Assembly: GCA_030550695.1 (NCBI GenBank)
Contig: JAUQOX010000081.1
Coordinates: 1-11,189 of the forward strand
Direction: 5' to 3'
Length of the DNA: 11,189 bases
Source of the DNA: Gemmatimonadota bacterium
Lineage (GTDB): Bacteria; Gemmatimonadota; Gemmatimonadetes; Longimicrobiales; Gaopeijiaceae
The notes beneath the pieces are model-generated. The model searched no databases. It was not told where the DNA came from and saw only the letters and a list, made by a program, of their open reading frames with translations. The translations under genes were made by a program, and so were the position numbers. The number at the start of each line of letters is the position of its first letter. Position 1 is the stretch's first letter. Shown here in pieces: positions 6,339 through 11,189 of this stretch.

Positions 6339-6737
6339 GCCGGAGGGGTTCATCCCGCCTGGGACGCCCTGACGGTCGCACGGTCGTCGGCCGCCTCACC
6401 ACTCCCGGGGGTCCCCGTGCCCCCCCCACAGACCGCGGGAAGGCCCCATCCTCGCCATGGGCCCCCCAAGGGTGCCCGTGAACGTCCGTTTCGCCCGGCG
6501 CAAAGGCTCTGTACCTTTGAGACCGGGGCGGTTCCATTGCCGCCGTCCCCCGGGGAAGGACTACGAGTGGACGCAAGGTTCTCCTGTGCCGGAGATAGGT
6601 CCGGGGCGGCGGAACGCCCCTCCGGCTCCCCGAAAGCCGGTGCCCCGGGAAGGGGGGCCTGTGCCCGCCGGACCTCGGGGCCAGGGACACCCGAACCCCG
6701 AGGCAAACCACCCTTCGTTCTGGAGAGATGACCCGCC
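6339..6737 (+). promoter_or_regulatory. Gene-free region with clustered stem-loops upstream of pruA
   Basis: These 399 bases between two same-strand genes contain no convincing gene. The second half is dense in inverted repeats: 6492-6530 (CAAAGG/CCTTTG with a 7-base loop, inside CCCGG/CCGGG); 6580-6595 (TCTCC/GGAGA); 6603-6620 (GGGGCG/CGCCCC); 6622-6640 (CCGGCT/AGCCGG, 7-base loop); and 6673-6703 (CCTCGGGG/CCCCGAGG, with GGG/CCC nested inside). The last ends 18 bases before the GGAGAG of the next gene. No T-tract follows any of them. They may form a structured 5' leader or the 3' end of the wzc transcript; I recognise no known RNA family. The first half (6339-6490) holds only a short direct repeat of ACGGTCG (6371-6377, 6380-6386) and an eight-C run at 6420-6427. 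Confidence 0.4.
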
Positions 6738-8366
6738 ATGAGCCGTAAGATCGCCGTTCCCGCACCCGTCAACGAACCCGTCCTGGGATACGCCCCAGGA
6801 AGTCCGGAGCGAAAGGAGCTCAAGGAGAAGCTGGACCGGATGGCTTCGCAGGTGGTGGACATTCCCCTCATCATCGGAGGGGACGAAATCCGGACCGGCG
6901 ATACGGACACCGTCGTGATGCCCCACCGCCATGGGCATGTGTTGGCCAAATTCCACAAAGCCGGTCCCGAAGAGATCCGTCGGGCCATCGAAGCTGCTCG
7001 GGAGGCGTGGAGGGAGTGGGCTTTCTGGCCCTGGGAAGACCGGGTGGCCGTGTTCCTCCGGGCGGCCGAACTCCTTTCGGGACCCTGGCGGCAAGTCCTC
7101 AATGCCGCGACCATGCTGGGGCAGAGCAAGACCGCCCATCAGGCCGAGATCGACTCGGCCTGCGAGGTCATCGACTTCTTCCGCTTCAACGCCTATTTCG
7201 CTCAGGCCATCTACGAGGACCAGCCCGTGTCTTCCCGGGGAGTCTGGAATTGGATGGAATACCGCCCCTTGGAAGGGTTTGTGTACGCCATCACCCCCTT
7301 CAATTTCACGGCCATCGGAGCGAACCTGCCCAGTTCCCCCGCCCTCATGGGGAACGTGGTGGTTTGGAAGCCCGCCAGAACGGCCCTCCTCTCCGGCTAC
7401 TACACCTACAAGTTGTTGGAGGCCGCCGGACTCCCTCCGGGGGTCATCAACTTCATCACCGGGAGTTCTTCCGAGATTACCCGTCAGATCCTCTCCCATC
7501 CGGACTTTGCCGGCGTCCACTTCACCGGCTCCACCCCCGTCTTCAACAGCATGTGGAAGGTGGTGGGAGAGAACGTGGGCCGTTACCGGAACTACCCCCG
7601 ACTGGTAGGGGAAACGGGGGGGAAGGACTTCATCCTCGCCCACCCCTCGGCCGACCCGGAGGCTCTGGTGACGGCCATCCTCCGGGGCGGCTTCGAGTAC
7701 CAGGGGCAAAAATGCAGTGCGGCCTCGCGGCTCTACCTTCCTGAGGGCCTGTGGGGGGAAATCCGGGATCCGCTGATTCGGCAGACGGAAGGGATCGCCG
7801 TGGGGGATGTCCGGGATTTCCGGAATTTCATGGGTGCCGTGATCGACAAGCCCGCCTTCGACAAGATCATGGGCTACATCGAGCGGGCCCGCTCCTCGGC
7901 GGACGCGGAGATCCTGGCCGGGGGGACGGGGGACGACTCCCAGGGGTACTTCATCCGCCCCACCCTGATCCAAGCCCGCAAACCCGACATCGAGAGCATG
8001 TGTGACGAGATCTTCGGCCCCGTGGTCACCCTCTACGTGTACCCTGACCATCAATGGTCCGAGATCCTGAAGGTGGTGGACCAGACGGGGATCTACGCCC
8101 TTACCGGATCCATCTTTGCCCGGGATCGGAAGGCGATCCTGGAGGCCACCGCGGCCCTCCGGTATGCCGCCGGCAATTTCTACATCAACGACAAACCCAC
8201 CGGAGCCGTGGTGGGGCAGCAGCCTTTCGGAGGAGCTCGGGCTTCGGGGACCAACGACAAGGCCGGCTCCAAATTGAACCTCCTCCGCTGGGTCTCGGCC
8301 CGCAGCGTCAAGGAAACCTTCGCACCGCCGCAGGACTATCGCTATCCCTTCCTGGAAGAGGCTTGA
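6738..8366 (+). CDS. pruA: Delta-1-pyrroline-5-carboxylate dehydrogenase (glutamate semialdehyde dehydrogenase)
   Basis: A 542-residue cytosolic aldehyde dehydrogenase that should oxidise glutamate gamma-semialdehyde to glutamate with NAD+, the second step of proline breakdown. It resembles the stand-alone eukaryotic-type P5CDH (ALDH4A1/Put2 group) in length and motifs: GVWNWMEYRPLEGFVYAITPFNF (168-190) with oxyanion Asn189; VVWKPA with cofactor Lys211; HFTGSTPVF (261-269); VGETGGKDF (290-298) with Glu292; GFEYQGQKCSAASRLY (318-333) with catalytic Cys326; EIFGPVV (424-430); and QPFGGARASGTNDKAG near the C-terminus. All key residues are present. The ATG at 6738 has GGAGAG 10 bases upstream. 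No proline dehydrogenase, arginase or ornithine aminotransferase gene is next to it, so its partner enzyme must be elsewhere. It converges with the STAS-like gene, with a 20-base gap. Confidence 0.96.
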   Translation: MSRKIAVPAPVNEPVLGYAPGSPERKELKEKLDRMASQVVDIPLIIGGDEIRTGDTDTVVMPHRHGHVLAKFHKAGPEEIRRAIEAAREAWREWAFWPWEDRVAVFLRAAELLSGPWRQVLNAATMLGQSKTAHQAEIDSACEVIDFFRFNAYFAQAIYEDQPVSSRGVWNWMEYRPLEGFVYAITPFNFTAIGANLPSSPALMGNVVVWKPARTALLSGYYTYKLLEAAGLPPGVINFITGSSSEITRQILSHPDFAGVHFTGSTPVFNSMWKVVGENVGRYRNYPRLVGETGGKDFILAHPSADPEALVTAILRGGFEYQGQKCSAASRLYLPEGLWGEIRDPLIRQTEGIAVGDVRDFRNFMGAVIDKPAFDKIMGYIERARSSADAEILAGGTGDDSQGYFIRPTLIQARKPDIESMCDEIFGPVVTLYVYPDHQWSEILKVVDQTGIYALTGSIFARDRKAILEATAALRYAAGNFYINDKPTGAVVGQQPFGGARASGTNDKAGSKLNLLRWVSARSVKETFAPPQDYRYPFLEEA

Positions 8367-8376
8367 CCGGTGCCGA

Positions 8377-8419
8377 GAGGGGGGGCTCAGGTCTCTCGCG
8401 AGGCCGGGTGCCCCCCCTC
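8377..8419. terminator. 10-bp inverted repeat at the pruA / STAS-like convergent junction
   Basis: GAGGGGGGGC (8377-8386) and GCCCCCCCTC (8410-8419) form a perfect 10-bp inverted repeat with a 23-base loop. One arm lies in the 20-base gap between the two converging genes, the other inside the last codons of the minus-strand gene, whose stop codon is in the loop. There is no T-tract on either side. It could serve as a bidirectional U-less terminator; homopolymer-rich arms make a chance origin possible. Confidence 0.35.
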
Positions 8420-8998
8420 CACCAGGGTTCGAAGGGCCCGGTAGATCCCGCTCCAGGGCTCCCGGAACGCAGCGCCCTTCCCCGCCAGCCGATCCAGGAC
8501 ACTGCCCACGTCCCGGCCCGGAAGGAGATCCGCGGCCCGGGAGGCCTCCAGCTCTCCTTCCGCCTCCAGCAGGCTCCAGACCTCTTCCTCCTCCGCTGTG
8601 AAGTCCCCCAACAGCCCGCACCTTCCATCCTCTCCCTCGCCCACCGCCAGGAGGCCGCGGCGGTGGAGGACTGCTTCGATGGGTTCCCGGTGGGGGTCCC
8701 CGATCCCCTTCAAGAGAATGAGGACGGTGGGTCGGCCAGGAACAGGTTCTTCGTAGGGCTGGAGCAGCAACTTGGCCACGACCTCATCGGCCCCGGAAAA
8801 ATCCATGACGCTGATCCCGGCAAAATCCAACTCCAGGAGAAGAACGTTGCCGCGCTCCTGGGCCAGACAGCGCTGGATCTCCCTGCGTACGGCCCGCCCG
8901 GTGGGGCGGGTAACCAAGGATGAGGCCGAGGGGACAACACTTTGCCGGACCAGAAAACCCACGGGAATGGAGAGGCGGGTCACCCTAGGCTCAGACAT
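8387..8998 (-). CDS. STAS-like (DUF4325-type) protein with C-terminal winged-helix-like domain
   Basis: A 203-residue soluble protein. Its ATG at 8998 overlaps the end of the upstream STAS-HATPase gene by 8 bases (ATGTCTGA), so translation is probably coupled. Residues about 22-100 fit the STAS-like DUF4325 pattern: SLVTRPTGRAVRREI (27-41), then VLLLELDFAGISVMDFSGAD (52-71) with the typical core strand followed by S-x-x-DE, and a later TVLILLKG strand (91-98). Ser68 lies where SpoIIAA/RsbV antagonists carry their phosphorylated serine. Residues about 133-195 look like a winged helix: AEEEEVWSLLEAEG helix, RAADLL, then VGSVLDRLAGKGAAF recognition-type helix and an arginine-containing wing ending GIYRAL. 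DUF4325 proteins are known to occur beside RsbW-like ATPases, but their function is poorly known. A phospho-controlled DNA-binding output is inference. It is the last gene of the minus-strand operon. Confidence 0.8.
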   Translation of the reverse strand: MSEPRVTRLSIPVGFLVRQSVVPSASSLVTRPTGRAVRREIQRCLAQERGNVLLLELDFAGISVMDFSGADEVVAKLLLQPYEEPVPGRPTVLILLKGIGDPHREPIEAVLHRRGLLAVGEGEDGRCGLLGDFTAEEEEVWSLLEAEGELEASRAADLLPGRDVGSVLDRLAGKGAAFREPWSGIYRALRTLVEGGHPASRET

Positions 8999-9884
8999 GG
9001 TTTGCCACCCGGGCCGGCAGGAGCAGGAGAATCTGCGCCCCCGGCAGAAAAGGGAGATGATCTTCCAGGGGGGGGGTATCGTCCCAGGAAGGGACGTCGG
9101 CGATCCGGGCGGTGCCGCTTCGGATGGAAACCGCCCCGTCCCACTTTCGCACCTGTTTGCGGATCTGCTGGATCCCCTGCCCGCGGCCCGAGTCGGGGAA
9201 GCGGGTGAGGCCATGGATGAAGGCCGCTTCCAGGGCCGCCGCATCCCCCCAACGGGCGCCGAAGCGGGGCGCATGGGTGTTGGCCAAAGATTCCCGGAAA
9301 CCTTGGCCCACGTCGGCCACGCTGAGGACCAGGACATCCCGGCCCAGGCGTTTGGTCCAATGGTACACCTGGGCGGCCACCCACCCCGGCGCCCCCGCGT
9401 GTTCGACAATGTTCTGGCAGACCTCGGAAAGCACCACGCTGAAGGGAATTACGGCCGTGGCCGGATAGCCCAGCTTTCGCGTCAGGATCACCCCCGCCTG
9501 TTCCTGAACCTGGTCCACCACCCCATGGACGTCGGTGTTGGTGTGGATGGGGGTGATGGCAAGGAGAACCTCGGAGCTCTGCCAGACCCTCCGGGGGGGC
9601 CGCACGTCCATCTCGAATACACCTTGGGCGGCCTCGAAGAAATTCATGCGGGCCAGGTAGCCGGTGACTTCTGCCCCTTCCACCATCTGAAGGCGGGGAG
9701 GCACTCCTTGGCGGTCCCGCACCATGGTGCCGGCGGCCAAAAGCCCCAGGATACCGGCGGGGTCCACCCATCGGAGGGACCGGGCATCGAAAAGGATCTT
9801 CTCGCCGGGGAATTGGGCCAGGTCCCGGAGGAGCTGGTCCAGGGAAGCCGAGTCCAACCTGGATGGGACCGTGACGATCTGCAC
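8991..9884 (-). CDS. STAS - HATPase fusion, anti-sigma/serine-kinase-like ATPase
   Basis: A 297-residue soluble protein with GTG start at 9884, behind GAGGAAGAG. Residues 1-95 form a STAS domain: KILFDARSLRWVDPAGILGLLAAG (29-52), where the usual D-S/T-S-G phosphorylation site is D-P-A-G, so it has no serine to phosphorylate. Residues about 105-292 form a GHKL ATPase of RsbW/SpoIIAB type: N-box SEVCQNIVEHA (153-163) with Glu154 and Asn158; G1 box DVGQGF (191-196); and G2 box DSGRGQG (231-237) on a lid. It ends with a PGAQILLLLP strand (281-290). No sensor or membrane segment is visible. In SpoIIAB/RsbW systems such a domain phosphorylates a STAS antagonist and holds a sigma factor; here the likely partner is the STAS-like protein encoded immediately downstream, and no sigma-factor gene is seen. 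It follows a PfkB kinase gene by 51 bases. Confidence 0.85.
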   Translation of the reverse strand: MQIVTVPSRLDSASLDQLLRDLAQFPGEKILFDARSLRWVDPAGILGLLAAGTMVRDRQGVPPRLQMVEGAEVTGYLARMNFFEAAQGVFEMDVRPPRRVWQSSEVLLAITPIHTNTDVHGVVDQVQEQAGVILTRKLGYPATAVIPFSVVLSEVCQNIVEHAGAPGWVAAQVYHWTKRLGRDVLVLSVADVGQGFRESLANTHAPRFGARWGDAAALEAAFIHGLTRFPDSGRGQGIQQIRKQVRKWDGAVSIRSGTARIADVPSWDDTPPLEDHLPFLPGAQILLLLPARVANHV

Positions 9885-9913
9885 CTTGGCTCTTCCTCGT
9901 CGACCGGGGTGGC

Positions 9914-9934
9914 GGGGACGGCAAGCCGTGCCCC
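9914..9934 (-). promoter_or_regulatory. Intercistronic stem-loop with CUUG tetraloop
   Basis: On the minus strand, immediately after the stop of the PfkB gene, GGGG-(C)-ACGG-CTTG-CCGT-CCCC folds into an 8-bp stem with one bulged C and a G(CUUG)C loop, one of the notably stable RNA tetraloops. It is followed by GC-rich sequence, not a T-run, and by the ribosome binding site of the STAS-HATPase gene. It could be a partial terminator or a processing/stability element separating expression of the kinases from the STAS genes. Confidence 0.4.
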
Positions 9935-9935
9935 G

Positions 9936-10985
9936 TCATGAGCCTTCGACCATGCCCTTCAGGTACCGGTGGAGCCCCGTAGCGCCCCGCCGCTGGGCGT
10001 TGCGGGCGGCAGAAAGGTTCGCTGCTTCCATGGCCTCCATGAGCGGCGCCCCCGCCAGCAGCCTGCCGAAGAAGGTAGCGCCCCACACATCTCCACAGCC
10101 AGTGGGATCGCCCTCCTCCACCACATAGGCCGGGGGGACTTTCCCGGTCAGGACCGGCCCCAACCGCGCCACCTGACCCCGTGTCCTCCGCCAGCCAAGG
10201 GGTTGGGGATCGAAATCCGGGGCCGCGATGTAGGCGGCCCCCTCCCGCCCCAACGTCACGGCCATGAGTTTCACCTCCGGGCCCACCACCTCCGCCGCCA
10301 GCCGCCACGGGTCTCCCCAAGCGCGCCCCAGGAGTTCGAACTCCGCCTCGTTCATCTGGACGGCGTCGAAGGCCCTGAGCCAGGCTCCCCAGCCTGGGAG
10401 CTCCCGGGGAACGCGGAAGCCCATCCCGGTGATGCCCAGGAACAGGGAATGGAGGTCCGCATAGATGGGGCCGGGGAAGGCCGCGCGGAGGGTCAGAGCC
10501 GTGTCCAGGGCCATCTCGAAACCGGAAATGAAGTTGACATACAGGGCATCGAGCCCTTGGACCTTGGGGCCGAGTTCCTCCCAGGTCCAGGGTGGGGGGC
10601 CCCCTTGCAGGCGTTCCGTCCGCCTCTCCGAGCCCCGGTACCAGAGTTCCACCCGAGTGGTGGGATGGGGAACCCATTCCACCCCGCCCTCCGGTTCCAG
10701 GTGGGGGATGGAGGCCAGGTAGGCGAGGGCCCTCTCGGACAGGTCCAGCCCCAATTTCAAAATCGGCCGGACGGTCCACCCCTCGGGGAGGGCGGCGCTC
10801 AGGGCCTCCAGTCCATAGGCCACCCCGCCCCATTCCTCCACGGGCGGGCGGCGGCCGTCCACATCCACGATCCGGTCCCAGATCAGGGTGCCCAGGACCC
10901 CGATCCTCCGGCGAAGCGGCTCGTCCTGCCCAGGGGAAGGGAAGGCGGCCGAGGCGGGCCCGGTCCCGGCGGCAGGAAAGACCAC
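9936..10985 (-). CDS. PfkB-family carbohydrate kinase
   Basis: A 349-residue cytosolic sugar/nucleoside kinase. The GTG at 10985 is chosen because AGGAGGGG lies 2-4 bases before it and overlaps the TAG stop of the preceding ROK gene; earlier in-frame starts would lie inside that gene. The N-terminal beta strand is RRIGVLGTLIWDRIVD (26-41), followed by a GGVAYGLEALSAAL segment (53-66) as in the substrate-binding GG motif. The middle has NEAEFELLG (212-220), matching the N-x-x-E region, and VTLGREGAAYI (243-253). The PfkB anion-hole signature is DPTGCGDVWGATF (293-305), with the predicted catalytic base Asp299; most members have D-T/S-T-G-A-G-D, so Cys297 replaces the usual Ala. Substrate cannot be told. 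Residues 1-22 are a low-complexity extension. It sits between a ROK kinase and the STAS pair. Confidence 0.92.
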   Translation of the reverse strand: MVFPAAGTGPASAAFPSPGQDEPLRRRIGVLGTLIWDRIVDVDGRRPPVEEWGGVAYGLEALSAALPEGWTVRPILKLGLDLSERALAYLASIPHLEPEGGVEWVPHPTTRVELWYRGSERRTERLQGGPPPWTWEELGPKVQGLDALYVNFISGFEMALDTALTLRAAFPGPIYADLHSLFLGITGMGFRVPRELPGWGAWLRAFDAVQMNEAEFELLGRAWGDPWRLAAEVVGPEVKLMAVTLGREGAAYIAAPDFDPQPLGWRRTRGQVARLGPVLTGKVPPAYVVEEGDPTGCGDVWGATFFGRLLAGAPLMEAMEAANLSAARNAQRRGATGLHRYLKGMVEGS

Positions 10986-10993
10986 GTCCCCTC

Positions 10994-11189
10994 CTAGAGC
11001 GAGCCCAGGATCTCTCTCTTGAACACCGCCGCCGCTCCCACCACGCCGGCCAGTTCCCCCAGCCCCGCCGGCACGATCCGACACGCCGCTACGGCAGAGG
11101 GGAAGGCCCTCCTCCTCACCTCCCTCTCCAGGGGCTCGAACAGGTAAGCCCCCGACCGCGTAACCCCCCCGGCAATCACCACCACGTCG
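10994..11189 (-). CDS. ROK-family sugar kinase, C-terminal part (cut by window edge)
   Basis: The last 65 codons of a gene that continues past the right edge of the window; the reading frame is open through the edge (an Asp codon precedes the first valine seen). The visible sequence has VVVIAGGVTRSG followed by LFEPLEREVRRRAFP, then CRIVPAGLGELAGVVGAAAVF. This is the standard C-terminal region of ROK glucokinase/N-acetylglucosamine-kinase-like proteins (I-x-G-G-V, then I-x-P-A-x-L-G-x-x-A-G-x-x-G-A-A). The zinc-binding and catalytic motifs would be outside the window, so kinase versus repressor type is not decided, though the end directly after GAAAVFKREI fits kinases. It is followed by the PfkB gene 8 bases later and is probably in the same operon. 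Confidence 0.88.
   Translation of the reverse strand, partial: DVVVIAGGVTRSGAYLFEPLEREVRRRAFPSAVAACRIVPAGLGELAGVVGAAAVFKREILGSL

Noticed and set aside
6349..6372. GTTCATCCC...GGGACG after wzc, reminiscent of the start of the glutamine (glnA) riboswitch.
   Set aside because: The required conserved GGAAGUAGG and GAAGGAACGC segments do not follow.
6492..6720. Resemblance to cyclic-di-GMP (GEMM) riboswitch pieces: GGACGCAAGG at 6569-6578 and GGCAAACC at 6702-6709.
   Set aside because: The pieces are in the wrong order and the GNRA-capped P2 helix and receptor between them are missing, so it does not form the known aptamer.
6728..6748. A six-codon frame (ATG at 6728 to TAA) overlapping the pruA start.
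   Set aside because: Its ATG lies directly on the Shine-Dalgarno sequence, leaving no room for ribosome binding; likely chance.
6561..8621. A 686-codon open frame on the minus strand opposite pruA.
   Set aside because: It is a shadow of the GC-biased codon usage of pruA on the other strand; its product is rich in G, P, R and H with no recognisable motif and no ribosome binding site, while pruA is fully motif-supported.
8999..9409. An upstream in-frame extension of the STAS-like gene reaching 9409.
   Set aside because: The extension is antisense-like low-complexity sequence out of phase inside the STAS-HATPase gene; the ATG at 8998 with the short overlap is the natural start.
8980..10833. 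A 617-codon minus-strand frame overlapping the PfkB and STAS-HATPase genes.
   Set aside because: It is out of phase with both genes, its product is low-complexity G/P/R-rich, and the two overlapped genes have clear domain signatures and starts.

Overview
The window is very GC-rich DNA with G/C-ending codons, several GTG starts and strong purine-rich ribosome binding sites. It reads as chromosomal core and semi-accessory sequence from a free-living, probably Gram-negative bacterium. The envelope evidence is a fused Wzz/BY-kinase of the Wzc type and a secreted toast-rack (LiaF-like) protein. The combination would fit a Gemmatimonadota- or Acidobacteriota-like lineage, but nothing here fixes the phylum. 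I see no mobile element, CRISPR array, rRNA or tRNA.

Layout: (1) 140-1270 (+), a secreted toast-rack protein followed by a 77-residue membrane protein. (2) 3482-1280 (-), a tightly packed operon of an Mrp/ApbC Fe-S carrier ATPase, a small DUF542/ScdA-N-like protein and a SAM hydroxide adenosyltransferase (SAM hydrolase). It converges on unit 1 with a 9-base gap. (3) A 426-base divergent intergenic region, 3483-3908, with an AT-rich promoter-like island and a strong leader hairpin. (4) 3909-6338 (+), a Wzc-like polysaccharide co-polymerase/tyrosine autokinase with no polysaccharide genes beside it. (5) 6339-6737, a gene-free stretch with five predicted stem-loops. (6) 6738-8366 (+), delta-1-pyrroline-5-carboxylate dehydrogenase. 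(7) 11189-8387 (-), the C-terminal end of a ROK sugar kinase, a PfkB-family kinase, a STAS-HATPase fusion and a STAS-like (DUF4325-type) protein carrying a winged-helix-like tail.

The most interesting system is the last pair, 8387-9884. An RsbW/SpoIIAB-like ATP-binding domain is fused to a STAS domain that lacks the usual phospho-serine. It is translationally coupled (8-base overlap) to a second STAS-like protein that keeps a serine at that position and ends in a putative DNA-binding winged helix. This looks like a compact partner-switching variant in which the STAS component may itself be the DNA-binding output; the sugar kinases upstream suggest, but do not show, a metabolic link. The second most interesting point is the Mrp / cysteine-less ScdA-N-like / SAM hydrolase operon, which may connect Fe-S assembly with SAM turnover.
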